A stretch of 64,000 nucleotides of DNA from positions 40,199,180 through 40,263,179 of the forward strand of contig OX485808.1 of assembly GCA_950295325.1 (NCBI GenBank), read 5' to 3'. Positions 47,868 to 60,200 of this stretch are shown here, one piece after another; position 1 is the stretch's first letter, and each line of letters opens with the position of its first letter. A program made the position numbers and the translations under genes. A model generated the notes under the pieces. The model was not told the DNA's origin. It was given only the letters and a program-made list of their open reading frames with translations, and ran no database searches. Source of the stretch: Polytrichum commune. Taxonomy: Eukaryota > Streptophyta > Polytrichopsida > Polytrichales > Polytrichaceae.

Positions 47868-48055
47868 GTGGTCTGAGATGACCCTAAACTACCAGATTGA
47901 TAATGGAAAGGTACCCAAACCAAATGGAGTGGTTGGTGGTTCGATTCCCAATTGTGAAATCGTCCCTCTACTTGACGAAAAACTAACCAAGTGGTCAAGC
48001 GCTTTTTGTGTTCCACATTAAAGTAATTTTCTTAAACACACACACACACACACAA
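47868..48055 (+). mobile_element. SINE-like element (CCCTAAACTACC family), copy 2
   Basis: GAGATGACCCTAAACTACCA, GATAATGGAAAGGTACCCAA, GGTGGTTCGATTCCCAATTG and CTCTACTTGACGAAAAACTA match copies 1 and 3 in order. It ends in a (CA)n run at 48036-48053. Confidence 0.45.
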
Positions 48056-49187
48056 GCTATTTAAACTTAGATCCTCAATAATAGCAAAGTGTTAAACTTA
48101 TCCAAACAATACACTTCAAAAATATGTTATTTTTAATAAGGCCAATTTTGACACAACTAGCTAAAATGAAAAGGTGTAGCTCAAATACACTATTCCTTGC
48201 TTGGGCAGGCCCAATTTGGGCCACTTAGACATTTAAGGGTCAAAGGTTAAGATACCATCTTTTGATAGTAGATTGAATGTGAACATGCCTCATCATAGCT
48301 AGGCTATAGTACACGCTCACGCACAAGGCTTCGTGTTGGTGTTCTTTTTGTTTGATGTTGAGCGGTGTGCTCTCTTGTCATGAATCTTAGTTGAGGCCGC
48401 CCTTATGTCTTGTCATGTGATTTTCCAAAAATTACACTTGAAAGTGCCAAAACCATGTGGCCACCAAGGCCCGACAAATGTAGCCATGCAAGTGAAATCA
48501 TAAAGCCTGCATGATTCCACCATTTTATGCTCCTAGACCATTTGCAAAAATCCAATGTGATGTAAATGTCGAATCGGAGATACACATGTTCACATTCGGA
48601 TGGAAAAAAAATGCATTGTCATCCATGTGTGGTTTCACCACACCCATGATTGTCTCCCATGAGAGAAAGAAAGAGATGCTTCACTCTTGATCAAAGTCGC
48701 ATATTCAAGTATAAACCCGAGGTGGGTTTAAGGAGCATGGTTGAAGGACAATGCCTTGTCACCAATGCATGCACCTTGAAATTTCAAAACTAAAAACAAT
48801 AATGAACTTGTTGTGATCAACGTCTCAATTTGTGATGTAGTGCGACCCACTACACTACTCATGCAATTTAGTGTGACCCGTTGTTTTTGATGTGACATTG
48901 CATTGTTCTAAGCTCAATATTAAGACGGTGGGAAAGGCATGCACATGTGATTGTACAAGAAGAAAAATTTGAGAATCTTCACACCAACCTCTTACAATTT
49001 CTACATCTCTACTTCAAATTTGAAACTGGAAATGACAATCTTTTGACATATTAGCTAGAGAGAACAATCACAATGCAATCCAACAACCAAAATTGTGCAC
49101 ATAGTTGGAAGTGCTCACAATAGGCATATACCCTAATGCAAACGGCTTACCATTGAAGACGATAACATTCATGCAACTTCTTTGATT
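48056..49187. other. Intergenic DNA, nothing recognised
   Basis: No gene or repeat with defined ends was found. Confidence 0.5.
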
Positions 49188-49190
49188 TTA

Positions 49191-49585
49191 GGGCTGGTTC
49201 ACACGGGATCCCAAGTCCCAAGTGTCACTCGTGTTAGCAAGTCCCACCATGGAGGCAAAGTCCCAACTTGTGAGCCTCAGGTAATCACTAAAACATGGTT
49301 AAATATCATTAAAGTCGGATCTTGATTAATTTATGCAAAAATATTCTCGGGACTTAGGTTGAGAGTTGAGTCTAGCCTTTGCTCAACACAACTTGCAACA
49401 TAAGTCCCAAGCCTCACCTCCAAACAATGGTGCCATGTAGGCATCCATGTCATACTTGGAACTTAAGACTTGAGACATGTGTGAAGTGGTAAATTCCAAC
49501 TTTCATGCTATCAACGGTTGAGATTGCATGGATTGACCTTATGTGACTTGAGACTTAGGACTTGGAACCCCGTGTGAACCGGCCC
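49191..49585. repeat. PIF-type MITE (AAGTCCCAAG family), copy 1
   Basis: TIRs: GGGCTGGTTCACACGGGATC on the left, inverted as ...CCCCGTGTGAACCGGCCC on the right. TTA flanks both sides (49188-49190 and 49586-49588). It is 395 bp and has internal repeats of AAGTCCCAA. There is no coding capacity. Confidence 0.85.
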
Positions 49586-49588
49586 TTA

Positions 49589-51055
49589 GCCTAACCTTCA
49601 TTGACAAATACTTTTCATCCCAGTTGGGCTAGTAAGATTCTTGGTCGTACTCAACTATGTGGGCCAACCCTTCTCAAACATTGAACAACCCCATATGATC
49701 AAAAAGGCCCATGAGACATGATGAAAGATCCGCTATAACATTTGTGCCAATCATGGAACCACCTTTATCCAATTCTCAATTTTTTTTGAGGTATGAATAC
49801 GGGTGTAAAAAGTTAGGTTTTCAAGTGACCTTCCCGAAGAAGCGATATGACAATCATCATAGGCTAGGCCGTCGATATGATTGATGTCCTACGAAGGTGT
49901 AAGAATGCAACTAGACCCAACTTTTTAAATGTTGTATGCCATATGAAAGTTTGATTCATTGGCACTATAGGCCCCTCTTCTATACCAAAATCATTTAGCA
50001 AAAGGAAAACTACAAATAAATTTGGAAACCAAAAATGAAAGGGATCCTCATGATGACAAAAATGTTTTCTTGTGGAAAAAGGCCATCTTAATTCCATGGT
50101 CTGGCTTCATTGTCCGTGATGTAAATGGGCCCTAAGTACATACTATGGAATATAACTATTTGATGACCATGCATAGAAGATGACTCTGACGTTTTTGTAA
50201 CTCAACTCTAGATATGTTCAGTTGTTGGTTTCCTTTCTGTATACCTATACATGTTTGATGCATAGAAATTGGTGTAAGTTGTATCATTGACCCACAAGTA
50301 ACGCTTCCAACTCTCTACTTTCGTGCTTTAACTAGACTTTTCAATTTATTTCAAATTTCATGTGATTATCAAATGTGTATTGGAAAACTATTCAATTGGA
50401 ATACTCACTCTTCTTTGAGGGTTTCTTTAGAGAATATGACACCTTCCCCTTTCCCTCTCTTCTTTGAGGCTTTCAAAACTTGAATATTTTGGGTGGGTAA
50501 CTAGGGCGGACAATTAAGAATGGCAACTCCTTGCGAAAATTTCTTGCCACAATTCATTGCCACAAAATGAAACTTATAGCATGCTTCGGCTTTTGACCTT
50601 CACCTTACATGGCAAGTTCAATGGTCACACCTTTCACTTGCCTCAAGTGTCAAGAATCTAAAAGGAGTAGGATCATTGGCCCTAAGAAAACGATGCCATC
50701 AACTTCGATTGCATAACCCCAAGAATATTGAGATTTTTGAATCCCCATCAGTTAAAATGTGGTTGATACTTGTTGTATCATCCATGTGGACATTTCCATG
50801 CCATGTGACATTATCATTTCATGACGAATCTTTATTTTGCACAAAGAACCAATTATAATTGCAGTCCTCTGGAGGATCCATTGCGCTTCCAATACAACAC
50901 CTTTTTTGGGGGGGGAGGGGGGGTATCATGGGTCACTCATGTGAACATCACATGTGAAGTGGAATGATTGTGTGTGTGTGTGTGTGTGTGTGTGAATTCT
51001 TTTCCTATGTCGTTACTATCATTCAATGACATACAAGAAATGACGAGTTGATTCG
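49589..51055. other. Intergenic DNA with simple repeats
   Basis: Contains a fragment of the 205-361 foldback element (50093-50133, ending GGGCCC then TAA), a G-rich run at 50907-50924 and a (GT)n microsatellite at 50969-50993. No gene was recognised. Confidence 0.5.
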
Positions 51056-51210
51056 GTATGAGATGACCCTAAAGTACTGGATGACAATGGAGAGGTACCC
51101 AAAACTGAATGAAGTGGCTGGTGATTCGGTTCTCAACCGTGTAATCTTCTCTCTACTTGATAGAAAACTTAGCAAGGTGGCTTTACACCTCGTTTGTTCC
51201 GAAAATAAAA
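51056..51210 (+). mobile_element. SINE-like element (CCCTAAACTACC family), copy 3
   Basis: GAGATGACCCTAAAGTACTG, GATGACAATGGAGAGGTACC, GTGATTCGGTTCTCAACCGT and CTCTCTACTTGATAGAAAAC align with copies 1 and 2. The 3' tail is not clear. Confidence 0.45.
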
Positions 51211-51721
51211 ATGACGATTCGATAGGTAATGGTATGCATTTGTTCATACAACGGTATTTACCTTCAATACTAAACACCTTTTAGCATGTGACTTTCATAA
51301 ATCTTATCCAAAGCATCGCAAATCATGTGCTTTATGGAATGGGAGGTTACAACTATAGCAAAGTACCATGCAAAGTGAATATAAAAGGGTATTCCACCAT
51401 GGCAGCCAAGGGGCACAACAAATGGTACTCCCCGTGGTACTTCATGCTCTCGGCGCTTGGAATGAGCTGCACTTATATATATGTAATTGGGTTGACTTTG
51501 CAAGTAGTACGTTGACTCCAATGGTTTTTCCTTTCAAATTTTCAAGAGCGGAGCAAGTTGGCTACAATCATTGGAGTGACGAACCCACAAATGGATGATT
51601 ATATAAAAGTTCATCCACATTTGTATATCTAAAAGTTGACATCGTCATATATATTATATGATTTTTAATGATTATTACATAACATTATTAAGCAATGTGT
51701 GTTCCTTCATGTGGGCCCTCA

Positions 51722-51798
51722 TAATATAATCATGGGATGCTCCAACCTAGTGCAAGGAGACTCCAATTAAGTAGGTTGGGGCATCCCATGGTTATATT
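51722..51798. repeat. Short perfect-type hairpin
   Basis: Left-arm words AATATAATCATGGGATGC and TCCAACCTA and right-arm words TAGGTTGGGGCATCCCATGG and TTATATT pair over about 28 bp. The two mismatches become G-U pairs in RNA. The loop is about 22 nt. It could be a tiny MITE or a small-RNA hairpin. Confidence 0.5.
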
Positions 51799-52496
51799 CT
51801 CACCGTACGTGATTGTACATGTTTTGCTTCATCTTCGTCTAGAAAGGGCATGTCAAAACCTACAAGTATCCACACTAACTATATATAATACACTAGCATG
51901 TTTGTAGTATATTCAAATGATAAATTGCAATTCATTTTATTTGTATTTTCACCACGTCTTAAAGCAATTCCACCAACCACTAGGCCGCTCCACGATGCCC
52001 GAACTTCTTGGTGAGGGTTGTGGAGGGATTGGGCCAATGGTTGGATGCTATTGGGTTAACATGGTCCACTGTCCACAGGTGCCCTCAACATGAGGTGAAC
52101 AATGTTCATTATAATGGAACACCTTCAAATCCTCTTGTGTTTGGAAACTTAAATTGCATTGCCAACATGACATTAGTCTCCTAAATGAGGCAATTCCATA
52201 TTTGTATGACATGGCATGTTTGTGGCTTTGTACCATTGAATGGGTCTTTTGCGGATGTTGAGACGGAGCCCTTCGGCCTGCAACGTGAGGGCAACAATGG
52301 AGCTTTGTTGTGGCAAGTAGGGTTGCAATTTTGCCACACTCACGGGACCACATGTAGTGGGAAATAATAACATAGACTCCTATTGTTATTGGTGGAGTTG
52401 CTCTCAAAGCCAATTTGCTAAGTCAAACATACACAACACTAATCCACATGGACTTTAAAAATAGTCTAAATCAACCAAATGGTTGGTTTGGGACAA
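51799..52496. other. Intergenic DNA, nothing recognised
   Basis: Overlapping frames at 52048-52413 on the minus strand show no domain. Confidence 0.45.
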
Positions 52497-53503
52497 GGCT
52501 AGACGCCTACCTCTTTGAGCGTGCCCCTACCACTATTACCAAGGTAAAGAGGACCTAATAAAAATATGACCACCATAGGTTTTGGTTTATTCATCTCAAG
52601 TGGATTCCTATAGACTAACTTGGGACCTTTGATTCTAATTGCCGGGTCGATTCATCCTAAAAAAGAAATATACACTCTAAACTCTGTAATATCATGCTTG
52701 TGGCAACCAAAGTGCACGTGATATCAACAAGTTTTGTGGTGCTAGCATGGATGCGTGATAAAAGAGAACTAGCGTAGCATGTGATGTTATGGAATAATAC
52801 AAAGTTAACATTACAATTATGTCAATAATCACAATGATGACAGCGTGATGCATGCAATTGTGTGGTTGAAATTTTGTAGTGATTTATTTTTATGTCCAAA
52901 ACCCATGATATATGGGAGGGAAACGTGATAACAAGGAGCGAGATTTAAACCGAGAACATCCGTTTCATAGGGTTTCATGATATAAGAGGAGGAGTGACAT
53001 TAAGGAGGTTGATGTACGAACTTTAGAGCGTACATGCAATAATAAGGGTTGGTTCACATGAGGTCCCAAGTCCCAAGTCCCACTCATGTTAGCAAGTCCC
53101 AACATAGAGGCAAAGTCCCAACTTTTGAGCCTCAAGACACCATTAAAATATGGTCAATTATCAATAAAGTTGAATCTTGATTATTTTATGCAAGAATATT
53201 CAAGGAACTTGTGTTGAGAGTTGGGTCTAACTTTTTGCTCGACCCAACTCTCAACACAAGTCTTAAGCCTTACCTCCAAAAAGGGTTGCCATGTGAACAT
53301 TCATGTCATAGTTGGGACTTAGGACTCGGGACCCTTGTGAAGTGGTAAGTCCCCAACTTCCATGCTCTCAACCGTTAAGATTGTACATATTGACCTCAAG
53401 TGACTTGGGACTTGGGACCCGTGTGAACCGGCCCTAAAAGTGCATGCATTTTCACCTCGGATAATAGTGGTGGGGACCAACTCAACGAGGTGGGCGTCTA
53501 GCC
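52497..53503. repeat. CTAGAC-family MITE, copy 2, with nested insertion
   Basis: Left arm GGCTAGACGCCTACCTCTTT then CTACCACTATTACCAAGG. Right arm CACCTCGGATAATAGTGGTG then ACGAGGTGGGCGTCTAGCC is its inverse. The element holds the PIF-type MITE at 53046-53434, and its right end is the target of the hAT-type MITE at 53504. Confidence 0.7.
53046..53434. repeat. PIF-type MITE (AAGTCCCAAG family), copy 2
   Basis: Left end GGGTTGGTTCACATGAGGTC, inverted right end ACCCGTGTGAACCGGCCC. TAA flanks both sides (53043-53045 and 53435-53437). It is 389 bp, colinear with the 49191 copy, and nested inside a CTAGAC-family MITE. Confidence 0.85.
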
Positions 53504-53729
53504 CAGTGCCCAAGAAGATTTTGGATATAGTCGGTCAAGATCCTAGTGATTCTAAATCCATTCAGTTACATGTTGACATCTTCCGGTTTGGCTTCCATTC
53601 ATTTGAGATATATTCTACAGATTCCTCGAAAATGATCGGTAATTCTCCTGAAGTCTCCAACTTCAACCGGTTATTTCTCAAACTCAACCGGTTCATCAGT
53701 AACTAACTGACAATTCTCCCCGGACAGTG
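53504..53729 (-). repeat. hAT-type MITE (ACCGGTT family) with exact 8-bp target duplication
   Basis: Starts CAGTGCCCAAGAAGATTTTG and ends TTCTCCCCGGACAGTG. It is flanked by GTCTAGCC on both sides (53496-53503 and 53730-53737). The duplicated octamer is the terminus of the CTAGAC-family MITE it inserted beside. Confidence 0.85.
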
Positions 53730-53737
53730 GTCTAGCC

Positions 53738-54265
53738 CTGGCCTGTGGTTTGAGCTGTACCCTCTACTTTATTAAGTGCAAATAAAATGTGATGAACGGG
53801 AAGTTGACTTCGGCCAATTTTGATCAGCCAAAAATGGGACACTGGACTGAAGCTCAAATGGGACAAACAATGTGACTCACACTAATATTAATAAAGGAAC
53901 CTAACTTTCAAAGTTTGGAGCTCAGCCTACCTACATACACCCTAACCTCCGTAATGTCACTTCTTATATTATACCCCCAAACCCTAGGGAATGGATTTGC
54001 TCAGTTGAAATCTCCCTCTTTAATGCCACATTTTTCTCCCACATATCACATGTTTTGACATAAAAATAATCCACCAAAGAATTCAAATCACACGTTTATA
54101 CACATCACGTTGTCATTATTGCAGTACTAACTTTGTGTTCTTTCATAATGTCACATGCTACACTAATTCTCTATTATCACGCATCCATGTGAACACTATA
54201 GACCTCCTTAATACCACGTGCACTTTGGTAGTCACAGGTGTGTTATTAGGGAGGTTGGAGTGTAT
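53738..54265. other. Intergenic DNA, nothing recognised
   Basis: No supported feature was found. Confidence 0.45.
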
Positions 54266-54268
54266 TAA

Positions 54269-54801
54269 GGGCCGCTTTACACCTAGAGGCCGGGCCAATT
54301 TCCCTTGAGGCCGATTGCACAAAATTTCAGCCTTTTTTGGGTTGGAGGCCGGCCTCTACTACACATTATAATAAGATTATACCGGGGGCCAATTTTCCCA
54401 TATGTAAAGGCCCTCGGGCCAAGAAGCCAAGCTGATTCAAAAAAATTAGCCTAATCCAACGGATGTAGCATAATCTAAGAAAGAGCCTTTAGATTCCACA
54501 TAATCCAATGGATCTAGTTCACTTTAAAAAATTATACTTTATTTAAGAAGATTTTTTTAGTGGAATATGACATTGGCCTCTAGGCCAAGAATTGGCCTTC
54601 CATTTTGGGTGCACCCAATTCAACGAGCTCGGGCCGTGTCATAACATACATTTTTTAATTTAAAAAATCATACCACCAAATCGGCCCGGCCTCTAGATGT
54701 AAAGGGGTTGGGGCCGATTTGAGCCTTTTGACCAATCACAAATGAGGATTTCAAGCCTCTTACACAATGAATTGGCCCGGCCTCTAAGTGTAAAGCGGCC
54801 C
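54269..54801. repeat. PIF-type MITE with GGCCGGGCC-rich ends
   Basis: Left end GGGCCGCTTTACACCTAGAG then GCCGGGCCAATT; right end AATTGGCCCGGCCTCTAAGT then GTAAAGCGGCCC. TAA flanks both sides (54266-54268 and 54802-54804). It is 533 bp. Inner GGCCGGCCTC and TCGGCCCGGCCTC words give further folding. There is no coding capacity. Confidence 0.85.
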
Positions 54802-54804
54802 TAA

Positions 54805-57274
54805 CATTCCCCGGGCAGCTGCTAGAAATTATATTTCTGCCCCCCCCAAAAAATCACTTAATCCTGGGGTTCAAGTGGCCTGGTCCACCTGCGGCGCATT
54901 ATTAAAGCGCCAGCGTGCCTGGTGAGCAGGCTAGATGCCGCCTCTAATAGTATCCTAATAATTCCACTTATACTTAGCCCAAAGATGCACCGCACTTGCT
55001 GCTACTCATCACAAAATCCATCATTCAATCGTCTATCAACTCATCACTTCTAACTAAGTTCTCGAACCCAATAAGATCATAGAGGCCACAAGGTTTGTTG
55101 TTGAAGCAGTGTGATCATGTTGTATCAGTCCATGCTGTGTGGCTAGCTCCTCAAGGATCAGGGTTAAGTTTGGTGATGCTTTTGGCAAACTTTCATCTTC
55201 ATCAGCCAGGATTAGGAGTCTCGAGAAACAGGAGAGCACTCCAAGTATAAGATGTTGGAGTGCCCTTTTCGTTGTTGTTGTTGACAGTGGTGATGCCGAT
55301 CCAGGGTGTGATTCTTGTGTGTCTGGTTTGACCCGGAGGGGGTAAGAGGGGTCGCGGTGGAGTGTAAGAAGGTAGTGTGAGGTGTTGGGGAGTTCGAAAG
55401 GGTGGCCAGGTTTTGGAGTATATTTTGGAGTGGGTTTTTTGGACGGGTGCAATCATGGTGGGCACAGTGCTTCTGACAAGCAGCAGATTCAACTGTCGGT
55501 CTTCCTGCTGCTGCTACTACTAGGTACTTCTCATGACAGGACGCATTGGTACTTCTAATCTTGAAGCAAGGTCACATTCTGAGCGTCAGGCCATGTGGAG
55601 GCAGCAGCAGCGGGGGACTTAGTCACTAATTTGGGACTAAGCTCGGGTGGTGGCAGACTACATCGGGGGACTTCAGACTGCTAAATAGCCAAGCTTGTTG
55701 TTGTTGTAGCCGTACTTTACTTAAGGTTTGTAGTACTGGAGGTGGGTTAGACCTAGCTATCTCGGTTTAACTTCTGTGGGGGGACACTGGGATGTAGATT
55801 GGCTGAATCTGCCAAATTCGAGAGCTGATTCAATCTGCCGGGGCAATGTGGTGGATTCCCTGAGCAGGAGACAGATGATCAGCTGAGATCCCAAACCTGG
55901 ACATGGCGTTCTGGAGGTGAAGCTCCCCAGCGCAAGCAAGCTCTCAAAGCTTGGGGGTGAGTTTCTGAATGATTCTGAATTTAGTAGTAATAAGTGAAGA
56001 TCAGCCTTGTTTATCTTTTGTTTTTTTTTCTAAGACTGTTGTACCTCGGACCTGGCAATGTAGTGTCCTTGCTTAGATCGCAATAAATTTGGAAAAATTT
56101 CTGCCAGGGTGGTTGTTGCTATTGATTTGTTTAAAAGGAAAAATCTGACATGCTTCTATTTGTCACAGGTTCATGTCGACTGTGGGCGATCAAGGCAGCT
56201 GTTGCAGCAATGGGGAATCTGCCACTGGGCGATGAGCGTGCTTGGTGCAGCAGGTTTAGGAGGTAATGCTGCCGCCCCGAAACTCATATTTTTGAGATTT
56301 CTATTCGGTTTTGAGAACCTTTGGAGATAATTCCAGTTTGTGATGGTTTCTGCCTGCATTTCGCAATGGAGACAGTACCGGGTGCTCCTCCCGGGGTTCA
56401 CATAGATGAGGTCCACCTTTGGGAGAGATAGAGATTCGCACATGAGACTTGAGAATGATCACCTCTCTCAGGAAATTCAGTTAGAATGCGAGGCCTACTC
56501 TCTGAGCAAGTGTGTTGGGTTAGTGTTGCCAAGCAAATGTCACAAGGCTAGCCACTGGAATATTCCATTCCATATAACTTTAGAACTAGGAAGTAGTGGA
56601 GAAATCCACTGGCAGTAATTTGCCACTCTCTGGATTCAAGGTAAATTGCAATTCTTGCAAACATCTAAAACTTCTACATCTTCCTTTATCTCTCAAGGTG
56701 CCCACAAGGAAATCTTAGGCTTGTGACAATCGGAACTAGTAACGTTCTCTTCAGGAACACAGAGAGTTCGTGGTGGGTTCATGGCCGATGCTTTCGAGCT
56801 GTCTCCCTATTACAGAAGGGCTTGGCGACACGAAACGGTGACCAATGGCTATTTAAAGATTTACCCCTTCTTGATTTCGATCGGTCGGTGACCATCTCAA
56901 GTCTGTCATCCCGAAAGTCGAAGAAACTCATTCGACGATAAACAACTTGAAATGATCACCATTGATCAAAACTAAGACCAGACGAACATTTAAATTACTG
57001 TTGGTCATCATTTGGAGTTGGCCACCTTATGTCATGTGTCGATTCTCAAAATTTGGCAGAATTTTGCATCGACCACCATTTAATTTGCAAGGTGGTCATG
57101 ATGCGAAGTTCACTTTCACCATGATCATCATCCTTTACCCTCAAATCTGCTAAAAGACTCGTACTCAATCTTCTCTTACCTTTTTCTGCAGGTTGTCTTG
57201 CAAGAGGTAGAAGAAGCACAAGGAGCGAACTGAATTCAACACTACCTTGAAGAGGAGTTATTTAGTCTGCAAGG
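54805..57274 (+). promoter_or_regulatory. Upstream region of the TBL gene with possible leader exons
   Basis: A strong acceptor (TTTTTCTGCAG|GTTGTC) at 57191 lies 83 bp before the start codon, implying a 5' UTR intron. A GC-richer, exon-like block at 56169-56262 is bounded by TTGTCACAG and G|GTAATG. Another block ends with a GTGAGT donor at 55956. No TATA box could be fixed. Overlapping frames at 55054-55492 on the minus strand are open but lack a recognisable domain. Confidence 0.35.
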
Positions 57275-60200
57275 ATGGGGAGTGGCCGCCAGATGTCCAG
57301 TATTTGTATAGACAAACCAGTTGCAGGGAACAGCGGTGAAGCAATGACAACCGACTGTCGAACCAGGGGTTCACAGCGGAAGCTGATTGTTGTGGCACTG
57401 CTAGCTGTCTTCCTCCCCTTTGTGGTCATACAGTCCTACTTGTACTACATGAATCCTGATGCTCCTGCACAAGCCGCTTCGTTTTTTAGAGGGAAGACGA
57501 TGCCCAGCAGCAGCTCTTCGACTCAACATGGTCATGAAGTTCCCCTCTACGTATGCAATCTTTACCCAAACTCACTGGTCAAGAGCTTTGCAATTGTAAT
57601 ACTTAGCCCCTTCACACTAGAGCTCGAGGTGAGTGGAGACATTGAACTTGCAATTTGTGGGAGTTTTATACTTGGATAAGACAAGCTGTCATCCAAGGCT
57701 CAAACTATGGAGAGCTTGACCGATCCTCAAGCTCTCAAGTGGTCAAGCATTCAATAGTTTGAGCAAAGTGTGATGTTGCCATGCTCAAAGTGAGTGTGCA
57801 ATCTTTACCTCATACTCAAGGGTCAAGAGTTTTGCATTTACTTAGCCCCTTTGCAATAGAGCTCGAGTTGAGTTGAGAGCTTGAACTTTCAATTTGTGGG
57901 AGTTTGATACTTGGATTAGACAAGTTTTGTATTTGTACTACTTAGCCTCTTTATGTTAGAGTTCGAGTCAAGAGCTTGAACTTACAATTTTGGGAGTTTG
58001 ATACTTGGGTTTGACAAGATTTCATCCAAGGATTACAACCATTCAGAGCTTGACTGCTCGTCAAACTCTCACTACTTACAGGAGAGTTTGAAAGTGGCCA
58101 TGCTTAAATTGAGAATTCAAGGGCTCAACATCATGACGTACCCCTCTAAGTATGCAATCTTTACCTTTTAATTCACTGATGAAGAGCTTTGATCCTGCAA
58201 TACTTACACCCCTAATGGCCTTCAGCTCTGTCTCTTCTCAATGGAAGGACAGGCGGGTAGATGATGTCAAATTGTCTCATAGAAGGTCACAACCCTGTTC
58301 TACTATACACCACCCACATGACACCTCCGGCGGCCAGAATTCTTTGGCTATTAGGATCCTCCGAATTTCACTTTTCTCATGTATTCTGGTAAGACTTTTG
58401 TGTCTCAGACACTATCAGAATTGTCTCTAGTCAGTGCCTTTCGTTGATTGGGCCATGCCTTAAGGGTGATCATCGTATCCACTTTGGTGGGTGGCCCCTA
58501 GCACTCAATCTTGTTGAGTTACATTCCATTATGAACTTAGTAGTTGCAGGGATACAACCTCGACGCCATTTTCTAGCCATTGCATAGTCATTTTACTTAG
58601 GTGTGGTAGCCGCTCATAGCTCAAGGCATAATCTAGGCAGTCTGAACAAGGAAACTGCTTGATTTGTTAGAGTTCATAAGCGTGATTGCTTTGGTGGCAT
58701 GACCCTTGTGTGTTAACTCGCCCTCTTTTTATCTACGCTGACCGGAGCATCCCGGTTTTCTCAGGTGTTCTGGTGGCTTAGGAAATAAAACCAGCATCTT
58801 GTTGGTGCCTATAAGCAGACCAATTTTACTGCTTCATGGCCTTATTCGCCCTTATGAATAAAAGGACCTTATATGTTTCTGGTTAATCGATCGGAGATTT
58901 ATACTGCACCTAGGGTGGGTCAAAGTTTAATATGTCTGCATTTGTCAACTTAATAGCCTTCGCATGAGCGCATGCACTTTCAAGTACTATCTCCAGTAGT
59001 TTCTACTACATTTCTGAGAGATTTATTGTTGGCTTTCCCTATCCTGGCAGGAAGATAGGGAGATTTCTTCTCTTGCGAAGACCATCAATGACACTCATCT
59101 TCATAGTGACGACGTCCAGGAGCAACCGGAAGCAACACATGCTGATGTCACACCTAACACAAAGAATTTCACTAGCAGCTTGGCTTCAGATGATGAGATT
59201 AAAGGTGACTCTACTCCCACACTGGACAAGATGGACTCAGAGACAGAGAAGCAGCATGGCTCTGTGGAGGAGGGCAGTGAATCTGAGGAAAAATCAAATA
59301 GCAGCTTAGTTGAGAAAAATGCAAAGAATGAGTCTTCAGCTAGTGAAGATAAGTCTCCAACCAAAATTAGTGACATCTCAGAGGAGTCTGACGAGAAGGC
59401 AAATGTAACCCTAAAATCTGAAGCTCAGTCTGAAGATGGCAACACCACTGTGAACCTGGTGGCCAACACCACAAAATCGGAACGGAAAGGTTGGTACACT
59501 GCACCAAAAGTTGTTTTGTCAAGTATTTTTCCATAGCCGCATGTAGACATTAGAGTTATCCTGAAAGTCTCTCAAAAACCTATGATTTGGTATGGACTTT
59601 TGGCCTACGTTTGACATTTTATAATATTTAAGGAGTGGTCAAGTGGTCTTGGAATCCTCAAATTTAGTAAAATGCAGGGGTACGTTTGACTTTGGTCAAA
59701 TGATGACTATATACAAATAAATTTTATGACAAACTTTTGAAGGCGCCTAAAATGGTGCTCTTGAAGGTTTGATAAGGAATTCATTTTATATTATTGTAGT
59801 CTGGTATCGAATTATATATATCAAGTTCATAGAATAACTCTATTATTACTTTTGACCCAAAAAGGATCACCTTTGATCCTAGGTAGGATGTAGTAACACT
59901 TGATCCATATCTTAGCTTTGTAAGCCCATGTCGGGTTTACATACATTGAACTCAATGTGTGTCCTAAGGGTGAAGTGTCTCTCATTCACGTCAACCTCAT
60001 GTTTGGCTTCACCTCTCTTGTTTTATTTATTTATTTATTTATTTTATGAGTTTTGTAGGGTTGTTGCCATTTTCAAAATCAATATTAAATACAGAGTTGT
60101 CTATGAGAGTCTTAGACGTGGTCAAAAGGTTTGAAGAGTTTCCCAAGATGTAGCTTTCATTGGACTTAAGCCCTACCTCATATTGGGAAATGCAGAGGCT

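Noticed and set aside
47935-47960. GGTTCGATTCC, a perfect tRNA T-arm / box B word
   Set aside because: No clover-leaf or acceptor stem can be formed around it. It is better explained as part of a repeated SINE-like element.
55054-55492. Overlapping minus-strand frames of 132 and 96 codons
   Set aside because: Two frames are open over the same DNA, Pro/Thr-rich and unrecognised. They are antisense to the probable TBL leader.
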